The notes: generated by a model from the sequence alone, not told the origin. Numbered from the stretch's first letter, positions 54,162 to 62,912 are shown. The stretch is 63,263 nt of DNA from Acidobacteriota bacterium (GCA_018268955.1 JAFDVO010000048.1:1316-64578), one strand, 5' to 3'. Numbers and translations: made by a program.

Positions 54162-54983
54162 CTATGCGTCGTTGCGCTTCCGCCACCGACGGGCACCAGC
54201 GCCGATCAGGCCGGTGCCGAGCAGCACCAGCGACGCGGGCTCGGGAACGGGGGCTGCGGCCTCCAGGTTCACCGTCCCAATCTCACGGGCAGCGTTCGCG
54301 TTTGTCACGGTGATGGACAATCCGTCCACGAGGCCGTTGAAGCCGTTCGCCCAGCCCGAGCCGGTCTGGAGGCTGAAGAAGAGGATCTCCTCGTTCCGAT
54401 AGTCGTGCGTGGTCTGGGCCAGCGTGATCGGGTTCGTCCAGGTGTAGGAGCCGCCCTGCAGTGTGGCGAGGGTCGGGTCGGTGTAGGTCCCGAAGTAGCC
54501 GGCGCGCGGCGCATCGTAGAACCGCAGTGGGTTCGTCGGGTCGGAGGTCGACCACTCATGCCAGGTGTTGGCGGGCACTGAGGCCGTGTTCGTGAAGTAC
54601 GGCTCCGCGGTCAGGCGGCTCTTGTACCAGCCGGCACTGTCATCCGTGCCGGTTGGCTTTGTGTAGATGTACAGGGCCCAATCAGGATCGCCGGCCGTGC
54701 CCGGCTTGTTCGTCCAGTACGAGATGCTGTTGATGTCGCTGAAGAGCACCGGGCCGCTGAAGCCTAGGAAGGCCGGAGAGAAATAGAACTCTGACTTCGC
54801 CGGGCTGCCGACCGGATTGCCTTGCCATGAGCCACTCCCAAAGCCCGGAGCGGCATTACCTTCGACTCCGATGGAGCCGGCCGCGGGATTGGCATACAGC
54901 GTGATGCTGCTTGCCGAAGCTGTCTGTGCCAGTCCAACCACCGCCGCTACGGCGGCACACCACGAGAGTGCTTTGCGTCGCAT
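54162..54983 (-). CDS. PEP-CTERM sorting-domain protein (sigma-54 promoter)
   Basis: A 273-residue exported protein. A signal peptide (MRRKALSWCAAVAAVVGLAQ) precedes a beta-rich body with many aromatic residues (SGSWQGNPVGSPAKSEFYFS, FSLQTGSGWANGFNGLVDGL). The C-terminal signal has VPEPASLVLLGTGL then RRWRKR. The frame extends to 55031, but the ATG at 54983 fits the signal peptide. A good sigma-54 site lies about 60 bp upstream, matching the known sigma-54/PrsK-PrsR control of PEP-CTERM genes in other bacteria. Confidence 0.9.
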   Translation of the reverse strand: MRRKALSWCAAVAAVVGLAQTASASSITLYANPAAGSIGVEGNAAPGFGSGSWQGNPVGSPAKSEFYFSPAFLGFSGPVLFSDINSISYWTNKPGTAGDPDWALYIYTKPTGTDDSAGWYKSRLTAEPYFTNTASVPANTWHEWSTSDPTNPLRFYDAPRAGYFGTYTDPTLATLQGGSYTWTNPITLAQTTHDYRNEEILFFSLQTGSGWANGFNGLVDGLSITVTNANAAREIGTVNLEAAAPVPEPASLVLLGTGLIGAGARRWRKRNDA

Positions 54984-55040
54984 ACACGTCCTTTCTGGTG
55001 GGATCGCTTGGACCCCTGACGGAAGGTTCACGCAAGCTCA

Positions 55041-55057
55041 AGCAACCGTAGTGCCCC
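55041..55057 (-). promoter_or_regulatory. Sigma-54 promoter of the PEP-CTERM gene at 54162
   Basis: The minus strand reads GGGGCAC-TACGG-TTGCT: GG and GC exactly 10 nt apart, with GGCAC and TTGCT both matching the -24/-12 consensus. The predicted start site at about 55031 gives a leader near 50 nt. From here to 55272 I see nothing else definite. Confidence 0.7.
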
Positions 55058-55272
55058 GATAACAATTCCGTGATGATCTGGCGTAAGTAGCGGTCGATGA
55101 GAATCTTACGGTCTAGCTCTTCGGTTCTATCGCGCGCGGGTGTTCAGCCTGAGGGATGACTAAAGGAGCCGAGTCGTCTCGGGCCGCGCTGCGCGAAGCT
55201 GCGGAGAGCAGATGTCGATGGGGCGGGCTCGGGAACGCGTCGCGCCGTCTGGAGCAATGGCGGACGAGAGAT

Positions 55273-55296
55273 GCCAGCCGGCGGGTGCCGGCTGGC
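55273..55296 (-). terminator. Hairpin 3' of the beta-barrel gene
   Basis: GCCAGCCGGC-GGGT-GCCGGCTGGC, a perfect 10-bp stem beginning 12 bp after the stop at 55309. Confidence 0.7.
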
Positions 55297-55308
55297 CTGA
55301 GGACGTTC

Positions 55309-55833
55309 TCAGTCGCGGAGCCGGAACGACGCCCCGACGACAACCGAAAACGAGTTCAGCTGGTCTCGCACGATCGAGTACTGCCCCATGATGAAGGGCT
55401 CGTACCCCCGGCTGGAGCTGAGCGCGATACGCGTGCCGGACACGAGGTTGATGCCCAGCTTCGTGTCGCCATTCCCCTGCGAGGGCGAGTAGTTCCTGAG
55501 CGTGCCGCCCACACCCATGAACGGTCGGAACCGGCCCGGGTGCGCGAGGTCGAAGTTCTTGAGAACGTTTGCGTCGAGCTGAATCGTGTGCGCGCCGTTC
55601 TGCGGCTGGTAGCTGAAGCGCGGCTCGATCTCCAGGCCGCGGGCGATCTGGGCGCGGAGGTCCGCGCCGAAGAGCAGCCAGTTGTCAGACGTGTCGAGTT
55701 GAGCGCCGATGAAGGCGCCGGCCGACACAAGGCCGTTCCGGTCATCGTCAGCCAGCGCCTGCTGCGCGGAGGCCGCCATCGGGGCGCCGACGATGACCGC
55801 CGCCAGCGCACACACCCGCAAGAATCTCTTCAT
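55309..55833 (-). CDS. Small outer-membrane beta-barrel protein
   Basis: A 174-residue product. A signal peptide (MKRFLRVCALAAVIVGAPMA, ending ASAQ) leads a series of amphipathic strands (GLVSAGAFIGAQLDTSDNWL, GLEIEPRFSYQP, RFRPFMGVGGTLRNY, SSSRGYEPFIMGQYSI) ending SFSVVVGASFRLRD, as in 8-strand OmpA/OmpW-like barrels. The role is unknown. ATG at 55833 is chosen for the signal peptide. Confidence 0.8.
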   Translation of the reverse strand: MKRFLRVCALAAVIVGAPMAASAQQALADDDRNGLVSAGAFIGAQLDTSDNWLLFGADLRAQIARGLEIEPRFSYQPQNGAHTIQLDANVLKNFDLAHPGRFRPFMGVGGTLRNYSPSQGNGDTKLGINLVSGTRIALSSSRGYEPFIMGQYSIVRDQLNSFSVVVGASFRLRD

Positions 55834-55925
55834 CCGTCGTCTCTCCGTATCGAAGTGAGCGTGAGGAACCCAGCTTACTGTGCCGCCCCGTGCAGCCACA
55901 ACCCGTGTGAGGCGGGAAGTAAGAC

Positions 55926-56135
55926 TTACTTGCGTGTCTGGATCCGCGTGATGGGAGGACGGTCGGCGTCGGCGTGATCGTCGACGCTGGCGTGGAGCAG
56001 CCCGGCCAGCTCCTGGCTGCGCCTGAGCGCCTGCTCACGGGCAAAAGGCCCGGAAAAACAGACGATCACCGTATCGTCGAGACAGACGCGCCACTCGCCG
56101 TGGCGGTCGGGGGATAGCAGCACCCTGACCGGCAT
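55926..56135 (-). CDS. Small hypothetical protein (69 aa)
   Basis: Starts MPVRVLLSPDRHGEWRVCLD and continues DTVIVCFSGPFAREQALRRS. Its pattern of strand, strand and helix resembles small DUF2188-like folds, but I cannot assign a family. ATG at 56135 lies 6 nt after GGAGG, which favours it over the GTG at 56153. It ends 92 bp before the beta-barrel start on the same strand. Confidence 0.6.
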   Translation of the reverse strand: MPVRVLLSPDRHGEWRVCLDDTVIVCFSGPFAREQALRRSQELAGLLHASVDDHADADRPPITRIQTRK

Positions 56136-56199
56136 CCTGAACCTCCGCTGCACCCTAGAGCAAGCGGAACGCCGATGGTCGGGGCAGCCGAGCGCCAGG

Positions 56200-56580
56200 C
56201 TACCGTCGGTGGCGGCGGAGCCGTCGGAGCCGACGCTCGCGCGGATCGTCCGTCTCGGAATCCGGGTCGACGTCCGTGCCCGCTGGCCGGCGCACCCCGT
56301 CCGTCCACCATCGGCGCCGGTCGCTGATCAGGCGGCTGAAGTGGCGACGCTCGCGCCCCATCCGTCGCTCAGGGGAGAAGGACAGGAAGGTCCAGCCGGT
56401 CCCGAGCAGGAACTTCTCGAAGTCCGCCTGGAACTGCTCGAGCCGAGGCAACTCGGGAAAGAAGTACGTACGCGGCGGGCCGTCGCCGGTCACCCCGAGC
56501 AGGAACCCATCGTCCGTTTGGGAGCGCTTGATCTGGAGCGACTCCCCGTTGCGCGTGAAAGTCCAGATTTGCTCGTCCAC
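56200..56580 (-). CDS. Hypothetical protein with basic C-terminus (126 aa)
   Basis: The N-terminal 70 residues look like a compact alpha/beta domain (DEQIWTFTRNGESLQIKRSQ, PRLEQFQADFEKFLLGTGW). The rest is strongly basic (ERRMGRERRHFSRLISDRRR, ending [10 protein letters not shown]) and could bind nucleic acid; that is inference. No family recognised. It is in line with the small gene at 55926 on the same strand. Confidence 0.6.
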   Translation of the reverse strand: MDEQIWTFTRNGESLQIKRSQTDDGFLLGVTGDGPPRTYFFPELPRLEQFQADFEKFLLGTGWTFLSFSPERRMGRERRHFSRLISDRRRWWTDGVRRPAGTDVDPDSETDDPRERRLRRLRRHRR

Positions 56581-56767
56581 GCTGTCACTATCGGACGGTG
56601 CGGCCCGAGGCCTTAGGGCCAGAGGCCGACCATCGTAGAAACTGCCACTCGACCACCGCGGACCCGCTCAGCCACTGCGATCGGCGGCCGGTCTCAATCA
56701 GATTGCGTTTCAACACTCCGGGCGTCACCGCGGACCGCCCAGCGGCTACCGACTTTGAAGCAGGCTC

Positions 56768-58156
56768 TCAGTCGTTGAGCCGTATCGAACGCACCACCTG
56801 CTGGAACACCGGCTCGTAGTCACGGAACTCGGTGGTCGGTGCTACGCCGATCACGTAGAACAGTGTTCCGTCCCGCATGCGGGTGGTGAAGAGCAGAATC
56901 GTCTCGCGATCGCCGGTCGCATCCGAGACGTTATCGAGTGGGGTCTGCAGTGCCCGTCGACCCGCCATCGCGGTTGGGAGCGGCTCGGCGCGCTGCGTCA
57001 CTCGCGGATTGGACTGCGCGAGCGAGCGCACGAAGTCACCCGTCGCCGTGTCCAGGTCATGCCTCTCGTTGCGGACGATACCGACCTCCACGCCGTGCGT
57101 GAAGACGCTCTGGCCCTGCACCTGTCCGTACGCGCCATCGGGAGCGAAGGTCACCGCGCTGGACCCCGGCAGTTCGCGCCAGTTCGACGGCACGGAGATA
57201 CGGAAGATATTGCCCTCGGTGTAGTCGCGGGTTCGCGATGACGGAGGCGCGACGCGGCCGAGCGAACCGGTCGGCGCGGATCCTTCCTGCCGGTCGCGCG
57301 CATTGGTCTTCGCCACTTCCTCCGAGGACGGCGCCTTGGGCAGCGTGCGCAGATGCGCCTTCACGCGATCGAACGACCCGCTATCGGTCACCGGGTTCGA
57401 CACGCGCAGCATCGTCGCTTCCTTCTCGATGTACGCGGACCTGTTGCCCGGGTTCGGATGATCGCTCAGCCACTCGGGTCCGTTCGCGCCGTCCTGCTTC
57501 TCGATGGTGCGGAACATCGCGGCCATCGCACGTGCGTCGTAGCCGGCGCGTGCCATCAACTGCGCTCCCATGATGTCCGCCTGCTTCTCGTATTCGCGCC
57601 CGAACCGGAGGAAGCTGGCCCCGAGCCCGAACTGCGTCCCCTGCGCGATGACGCTGCCGACGCGGCCGCCGATGATGGCGCCGAGCACCGCGCCAGCGAC
57701 CTGTCCCATCTGGTACTTGCCCGCCTTGCTCGCCTGCGCCGTGCCGTGGCGCAGCAGCACGTGACTGAGTTCGTGCGCCATCACGCCGACCACCTCGCCC
57801 TCGCTGTTGGCCGCTTCGATCATGCCGCGGTTGACGAACATCGGCCCTCCAGGCAGGGCGAACGCGTTGATCTCGCGCACGTTCACCGTTTCGAAGCTGT
57901 ACTTGAACTCGGATCGCTGCAGGTCGGGAGGAATCACCGCGGTGAGCCGCTGGCCCAGCCGCTCCACATACGAGGACACCGCATCGTCTCGCATGATGGG
58001 CAGCTGCTGCCGCGCTTCGGCAGCCGCCTGCAGACCGAGCTCGACATCCTGAGCAGGGGTGTACTTGTTATCCGGGGGCGTAACGCGGGTCTGGCCGCCG
58101 ATCGCGCTCGAAAGGAGCGTCAGGGCCAAAGCCACCGTGAGGAGTCTCGTCTTCAT
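56768..58156 (-). CDS. M48-family metalloprotease, exported
   Basis: A 462-residue zinc protease of the BepA/LoiP type. A signal peptide (MKTRLLTVALALTLLSSAIG) precedes the M48 domain with HELSH at 128-132, FALPGGPMFVNRGMIEAA just before it and the third zinc ligand region REYEKQADIMG. A separate C-terminal domain (about 330-462; SVPSNWRELPG, FYVIGVAPTTEFRDYEPVF) is beta-rich. Likely periplasmic quality control. The open frame upstream of ATG 58156 is not conserved. Confidence 0.92.
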   Translation of the reverse strand: MKTRLLTVALALTLLSSAIGGQTRVTPPDNKYTPAQDVELGLQAAAEARQQLPIMRDDAVSSYVERLGQRLTAVIPPDLQRSEFKYSFETVNVREINAFALPGGPMFVNRGMIEAANSEGEVVGVMAHELSHVLLRHGTAQASKAGKYQMGQVAGAVLGAIIGGRVGSVIAQGTQFGLGASFLRFGREYEKQADIMGAQLMARAGYDARAMAAMFRTIEKQDGANGPEWLSDHPNPGNRSAYIEKEATMLRVSNPVTDSGSFDRVKAHLRTLPKAPSSEEVAKTNARDRQEGSAPTGSLGRVAPPSSRTRDYTEGNIFRISVPSNWRELPGSSAVTFAPDGAYGQVQGQSVFTHGVEVGIVRNERHDLDTATGDFVRSLAQSNPRVTQRAEPLPTAMAGRRALQTPLDNVSDATGDRETILLFTTRMRDGTLFYVIGVAPTTEFRDYEPVFQQVVRSIRLND

Positions 58157-58263
58157 GGCGTCGTGACGGTGCAAAAGCGGCACCCTGCATTCAGGTTGAA
58201 CGGTGCCTGCATGAACGTGACGCGATCGCGCGCGTCTCGGATGCAGAACGGTTGAGATGCAGA

Positions 58264-58464
58264 TTACGACGAACGGGGCCGCCAGAACCGGCGAAATGCG
58301 GCAGGGACGGCGCGGACGACGAGGAGGGCGGCATAGGCGGCCGCGAGCCAGAGGACCCTCTTGGAGCGCGCGCGTCGCTCCTGGCGGCGTCTGCCACCCC
58401 GCGCGATGCGCCGGCGGTCCGCAGATGCGGCGCGGCGATCGGACTCCCGGGCGTCCGGCGACAT
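58264..58464 (-). CDS. Possible small membrane protein in the 584-bp gap
   Basis: The gap between the M48 gene and the pseudopilin holds only one candidate: 66 residues, very basic for 35 residues, then VLWLAAAYAALLVVRAVPAA as a possible membrane helix. No ribosome-binding site is obvious and other frames are open too, so this may be chance. Confidence 0.3.
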   Translation of the reverse strand: MSPDARESDRRAASADRRRIARGGRRRQERRARSKRVLWLAAAYAALLVVRAVPAAFRRFWRPRSS

Positions 58465-58700
58465 GCTGCGCTGGGATGCAACAGGTCCGCCACGCCGTCA
58501 CTGCTATCGCGGCACCTCGTTGTCGGGTCGTCGGCGGTGAACCGCGTCGGCCTGAAGTCCCCGTCACGCCTGGCCGAAACACACAGGCGTGACAGGATTT
58601 GTCAGCGCCTCGCTCAGCTGCCGCAATGTGTCAGTGAACCAGGCCCTGACGATGCGCGGGGCTGCGCGGGTTTCCACGCAAATACGGGTACTCGCACCGC

Positions 58701-58714
58701 GGCACAGCCCCTGC
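58701..58714 (+). promoter_or_regulatory. Sigma-54 promoter of the pseudopilin
   Basis: CGGCAC-AGCCC-CTGCT with GG (58701-58702) and GC (58713-58714) exactly 10 nt apart. The predicted start is near 58726, then GGAG and the GTG at 58741. Pilin genes are known sigma-54 targets in several phyla. Confidence 0.7.
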
Positions 58715-58740
58715 TACCACAGCGGACCAGGAGCTGACAG

Positions 58741-59271
58741 GTGACCATTCGCAAAGCCGACGGCTTCGCTCTCATCGACATCCTCTTCGTGATCGCGCTG
58801 ATCGGCGTGCTCTCGACAATCGCCCTTCCGCGCATGCTGCTGGCCCGCCAGTCGGCTGGAGCAGCGTCGGCGATCGGATCGATGCGGGTGATCCACAGCG
58901 CACAGCTGACATTCGCCCTCACGTGCGGTGCGGGGTTCTACGCGCCGAACCTCACAACCCTCGGACGTGCGCCTGCCGGCTCGCGCGAAGGATTCATCTC
59001 GGCGAACCTGGCCACCGGCAACACCGTGACGAAGTCCGGCTACATCATCGAGATGCAGGGGCAGGCGTTCCCTGGCGCGCCGAGCAGCTGTAACGGTCTG
59101 GCCGTCGGAGAAGCGGCGCAGGGATGGATGGCGTACGCGGACCCGACGAGCCCGGACAACACCCGTTACTTCGCCACCAACGTCAACGGCTCCATCTGGG
59201 AGCACACCGGAACGCTCAGCGCGACGATGCCTGAGGTTGGAGAACCGCAGGCTGGTCACGTCCTGAAGTAA
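58741..59271 (+). CDS. Type IV pilin / pseudopilin-like protein
   Basis: A 176-residue class III-signal protein. A short basic leader (MTIRKADG) is cut before Phe (F-A-L-I-D), followed by the hydrophobic helix ILFVIALIGVLSTIALPRML and a globular C-terminus with two Cys. The normal Glu at +5 is Asp, a conservative but uncommon change. The start is GTG at 58741 with GGAG upstream. No assembly genes are adjacent; pilT is 56 kb away. Confidence 0.85.
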   Translation: MTIRKADGFALIDILFVIALIGVLSTIALPRMLLARQSAGAASAIGSMRVIHSAQLTFALTCGAGFYAPNLTTLGRAPAGSREGFISANLATGNTVTKSGYIIEMQGQAFPGAPSSCNGLAVGEAAQGWMAYADPTSPDNTRYFATNVNGSIWEHTGTLSATMPEVGEPQAGHVLK

Positions 59272-59294
59272 AGGGAAGGACGAGGCGGGACGCG

Positions 59295-60227
59295 TCAGTC
59301 CGCCTCGGCTGAACCCCGACGGCTTCGGATCGCCTGCACGTACCGGGACGGCAACGCATGGTCGAGGCGGGGTTCGATGAATGCCGAGGCCGCCGTCACC
59401 CCATCCAGCGACACGCCGGTCTTCACGTTCAAACCATCAAGCACGTACAGCAGATCTTCGGTCGCCAGGTTGCCTGACGCCCCCGGTGCGTACGGACAGC
59501 CGCCGAGCCCTCCTGCCGACGCATCGAAGGTCGTGATTCCGGCATCGAGCGCCGTGAGCACGTTCGCCAGCGCCGTGCCGCGCGTGTCGTGGAAGTGCAG
59601 CGCGACGACGGCAGTGCCGACCCGTGGCAGCAACCGGTCTAGGAGCGCCATGACCTGTCCCGGGTGCGCCACGCCGATCGTGTCGCTGACCGCCACCTCG
59701 CGAACGCCGAGCTCCAGCAGCCGTTCGGTCAGGCTGACCACGCGCGCCGGATCAACCGGGCCATCGTACGGGCACCCGAACGCGGTCGACAGATAGCCTC
59801 GAACCGGCAGGCCCGCCGCCCGTGCCTGCGCACACACCGCCGCGTAGGTGACCAGCGACTCATCCACGGAGGCGTTGATGTTCGCGCGGCTGAAGCCGTC
59901 GGACGCAGCTGCGAAGATCGAAACCTCGTCGACGCGGGCATCGATCGCGCGTTCAAGCCCCTGCAGGTTCGGGACGAGCGCCGTGTAGCGAGCGCCAGGG
60001 CGGCGCTGGATGCGGGCGAAGAGGCGCGAGGCGTCGGCCATCTGTGGCACGCGCTTCGGATTCACGAACGCGGAAACCTCGATGACCGGCAGTCCTGCGG
60101 CTGAGAGGCGATCGACGTAGGCCACCTTGTCATCGGTGGACACGAGCGCACGTTCGTTTTGCAGGCCGTCGCGGGGACCCACTTCGACAACCGTGACGGT
60201 CCGACCGCGGAGCGCGGCGAGGTTCAT
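59295..60227 (-). CDS. Hydroxymethylglutaryl-CoA lyase
   Basis: Cleaves HMG-CoA to acetyl-CoA and acetoacetate, the last step of leucine degradation. The 310-residue TIM-barrel has VEVGPRDGLQNE near the start, VSAFVNPKRVPQMADA, and LHFHDTRGTALANVLTAL. The active-site Cys loop reads GGLGGCPYAPGASGNLATED. The ATG at 60227 overlaps the BCCP stop (ATGA); the frame upstream is a shadow of the BCCP gene. Confidence 0.95.
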   Translation of the reverse strand: MNLAALRGRTVTVVEVGPRDGLQNERALVSTDDKVAYVDRLSAAGLPVIEVSAFVNPKRVPQMADASRLFARIQRRPGARYTALVPNLQGLERAIDARVDEVSIFAAASDGFSRANINASVDESLVTYAAVCAQARAAGLPVRGYLSTAFGCPYDGPVDPARVVSLTERLLELGVREVAVSDTIGVAHPGQVMALLDRLLPRVGTAVVALHFHDTRGTALANVLTALDAGITTFDASAGGLGGCPYAPGASGNLATEDLLYVLDGLNVKTGVSLDGVTAASAFIEPRLDHALPSRYVQAIRSRRGSAEAD

Positions 60228-60628
60228 GACGCGCTGATCTCCACGAGCACCACGCCCGGTTGGACGAGATCGCCTTCCCGGCAATGGACGCTGCGGACCG
60301 TGCCCGGTCCGCTTGAACGGATCGGCAGCTCCATCTTCATGGCTTCGAGCACGAGGACCGTCTCCCCGCCCTGTACCGGCGCGCCGGGCTCGACCAGTAC
60401 CTTGCGCACGGTGGCTGGCAACGGCGCCGTCAGTGACTGCGGACCGTCGTGGGCGCGCCGCGACCGCGTGCGGGATTCCGGTTCGCTGAACGGACTCTCG
60501 AACACCAGCCCATTCCAGTGCACCCAGTGCTGGCCGGCAGCCACGGCAACGTGCACGATCTCGGCGCGTCCGTCGACCTCCACGCGGTAGACGCCGTTCC
60601 CGATGCGCGTGACCTGCGGCGTGGCCAT
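60224..60628 (-). CDS. Biotin carboxyl carrier protein (split MCC alpha C-terminus)
   Basis: A 134-residue biotinyl protein with the biotin lysine 98 in VLEAMKMELP. The preceding region (YRVEVDGRAEIVHVAVAAGQ) resembles the linker between biotin carboxylase and BCCP in methylcrotonyl-CoA carboxylase alpha. Its ATG at 60628 overlaps the biotin carboxylase stop in ATGA, so the two parts of the usual single alpha subunit are separate, translationally coupled genes. Confidence 0.92.
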   Translation of the reverse strand: MATPQVTRIGNGVYRVEVDGRAEIVHVAVAAGQHWVHWNGLVFESPFSEPESRTRSRRAHDGPQSLTAPLPATVRKVLVEPGAPVQGGETVLVLEAMKMELPIRSSGPGTVRSVHCREGDLVQPGVVLVEISAS

Positions 60629-62127
60629 CAGGCGTTCCACCCGCGCACCGTGCCCCACGGATCCCAGGTCCGTGTGAGTACCTCACTCGCGGTCGACGGT
60701 CCCTCGCTCGTGGCGGCCAGCACGGCACGGAGAAACTCGGGTGGGGCGGGTGACGGCTCTGACGCGAGAGCGGCGCCCTCCTCGTCGAGATAGCCGGTGT
60801 GGACGGCGCCGTCTCTGAACGCGTCGCTGTCCAGCACGCGAATCAGGAAGCCGATGTTCGTGCGGATCCCAAGCACGGGGAAGGTGAGCAGCGCCTCGCG
60901 GAGGCGAGCGATGGCGAGTGGGCGTGTTTCGGCCGTCGCGATCACCTTCGCCAGCATCGCGTCGTAATGCACCGAGACGCGGTCGCCCTCACGGACGCCG
61001 CTGTCGATCCGCACGCCGGGAATCTTCGGCTCGCGATAGAGCAGGAGCGGTCCCGCCTGCGGGATGAATCCGGTGGCTGGATCCTCGGCGTAAATCCGCG
61101 CTTCGATCGCATGGCCACGCTGCGCCAGTTGCTCCTGCGTCCAGGGCAGCGGCGCTCCCGAGGCGACGAGCATTTGCGCGCGCACCATGTCCACACCGGT
61201 CACCTGTTCGGTCACCGGGTGTTCTACCTGCAAGCGCGTGTTCATCTCGAGGAAATAGAACGGCGCGTCGTCAGCCGCGCCATGCCCCATATCGACGAGG
61301 AACTCGAATGTCCCGGCGTTGACGTACCCTGCCGCACGAGCGGCGCGCACCGCCGCGTCCGTCATGCGGCGCCGGAGGGTGTCGGTGAGATTCGGCGAGG
61401 GGCTCTCCTCGATCACCTTCTGATGTCGACGCTGAACCGAGCACTCGCGCTCGAACAGATGCACGACGTGCCCGTGGGTGTCGGCGAAGACCTGCACTTC
61501 GATGTGATGCGGACGTTCGATGAGCCGTTCGACGTACAGGGTGCCGTCGCGAAACGCCGCCTCGGCTTCGCGTCGTGCTCCCTGGATCGCTGCGAGCGCC
61601 TCACCAGCGTGGCGAACCTGACGCATGCCGCGACCGCCGCCGCCTGCGGAGGCCTTGATCAACGCCGGGACGCCGATGGCGTTTACGGCTGCGAGCACGC
61701 CAGCGTCGGTCTGGTCGGCGGGAGTCGACCCGGGCACGACGGGCACGCCGGCCGCGGTGGCAACCGCACGCGCCCTGATCTTCGACCCCATGCGTGCGAT
61801 GGCGTCAGCGGGGGGGCCAACGAAGATCAGCCCCGCGTCCGCACACGCCCGTGCGAATCGTTCGTTCTCGGACAGGAACCCGTAGCCCGGATGGACCGCA
61901 TCGGCCTCGGTGCGCCGTGCCGCGTCAAGCAGCGCGTCGATGTTCAGGTAGCTCTCGCGAGGGGGAGGTGGGCCAATGTGCACGGCGCGATCGGTGGCTG
62001 AGACATGCGCCGCGTGCGCATCCGCATCCGAATAGACGGCGACGCTTTCCACCCCGAGTTCGCGGCAGGCGCGCGCAATCCGGATGGCAATCTCGCCACG
62101 GTTCGCGATCAGCAGCCGCCGGATCAC
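60628..62127 (-). CDS. Biotin carboxylase subunit of methylcrotonyl-CoA carboxylase
   Basis: An ATP-grasp enzyme that carboxylates biotin. The 499 residues contain LLIANRGEIAIRIARACREL, ADAVHPGYGFLSEN, the glycine loop KASAGGGGRGMRQV, EMNTRLQVEHPVTE and the C-terminal RIYAEDPATGF and LREALLTFPVLGIRTNIGFL. Length is that of a carboxylase alone, without BCCP. The start overlaps the enoyl-CoA hydratase stop by 4 bp. Context points to 3-methylcrotonyl-CoA rather than acetyl-CoA. Confidence 0.93.
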   Translation of the reverse strand: MIRRLLIANRGEIAIRIARACRELGVESVAVYSDADAHAAHVSATDRAVHIGPPPPRESYLNIDALLDAARRTEADAVHPGYGFLSENERFARACADAGLIFVGPPADAIARMGSKIRARAVATAAGVPVVPGSTPADQTDAGVLAAVNAIGVPALIKASAGGGGRGMRQVRHAGEALAAIQGARREAEAAFRDGTLYVERLIERPHHIEVQVFADTHGHVVHLFERECSVQRRHQKVIEESPSPNLTDTLRRRMTDAAVRAARAAGYVNAGTFEFLVDMGHGAADDAPFYFLEMNTRLQVEHPVTEQVTGVDMVRAQMLVASGAPLPWTQEQLAQRGHAIEARIYAEDPATGFIPQAGPLLLYREPKIPGVRIDSGVREGDRVSVHYDAMLAKVIATAETRPLAIARLREALLTFPVLGIRTNIGFLIRVLDSDAFRDGAVHTGYLDEEGAALASEPSPAPPEFLRAVLAATSEGPSTASEVLTRTWDPWGTVRGWNA

Positions 62128-62909
62128 GGAAGGCTCCAGCGCGGCCTGCGCTTCTCGAGGAACGCGCGCAGCCCCTCCTGCCCCTCGGCCGAGACACGGC
62201 GCTGCGCCAGCGCCGCGGCCGTATGCTCACGAGCCTCATCGGCGGAGCGGTCCCAGATGTCGGCGATCAACCGCTTCGCCGCACTGATGGCGTGCGGTCC
62301 TGCTGCCGCGACGTCGCCGACGAGACGGTCCACAGCGGCATCGAGGTCTTCCCGCGGGACCACGTCGTGTACGAGCCCGATGTCGAGGGCGTGCGCCGCA
62401 GAGAATCGACGCCCGGTGAGGAACAGCTCCCGCGCGGCAGACCGGCCGATCTTGGCCAGAACGAACGGCGAGATCACGGCTGGTATCAGACCCAGCTTCA
62501 CCTCCGTGAACCCGAAGGTGGTGTCGGTCTCCGCGACCGCGATGTCGCACACCGCGGTGAGCCCCGCCCCTCCCCCTAGCGCGGCGCCGTGGATGCGCCC
62601 GATGACCGGTACGGGCAGGCTATCCACGGCCGCAAACATCTCGGACGCTCGGCGCGCGTCCTCGACGTTCTCGACCTCGGTGTAGCCGGCCGTTTTCGCC
62701 ATCCATGCGAGGTCAGCGCCAGCACAGAACACAGGCCCGGCTCCGCTGATGACGACCACACGGACGTCGGGATCTGCGGCAATGCCGCTCGCCCACGCGC
62801 GCAGTTCCGCGATCATCTCCTCGTTGAAGGCGTTGCGCACCTCCGGCCGGCTGAGCGTGAGCCGTTCGATGAAGCCGTCGCGCTGGCTGGCGAGGTGTCG
62901 GTATGCCAC
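62124..62909 (-). CDS. Enoyl-CoA hydratase, probably methylglutaconyl-CoA hydratase
   Basis: A 261-residue crotonase-fold protein. VVISGAGPVFCAGADLAWM and GRIHGAALGGGAGLTAVCDI hold the oxyanion-hole residues, and FTEVKLGLIPAVISPFVLAK the catalytic Glu region. Position between MCC subunit genes makes methylglutaconyl-CoA hydratase (LiuC-type) the best call. It starts 3 bp after the MCC beta stop. Confidence 0.9.
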   Translation of the reverse strand: MAYRHLASQRDGFIERLTLSRPEVRNAFNEEMIAELRAWASGIAADPDVRVVVISGAGPVFCAGADLAWMAKTAGYTEVENVEDARRASEMFAAVDSLPVPVIGRIHGAALGGGAGLTAVCDIAVAETDTTFGFTEVKLGLIPAVISPFVLAKIGRSAARELFLTGRRFSAAHALDIGLVHDVVPREDLDAAVDRLVGDVAAAGPHAISAAKRLIADIWDRSADEAREHTAAALAQRRVSAEGQEGLRAFLEKRRPRWSLP

Positions 62910-62912
62910 GGC

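Noticed and set aside
55058..55272. Riboswitch (cyclic di-GMP or cobalamin) between the PEP-CTERM and barrel genes
   Set aside because: I could not find the conserved cores or a consistent fold; only the sigma-54 site and the terminator hairpin are supported.
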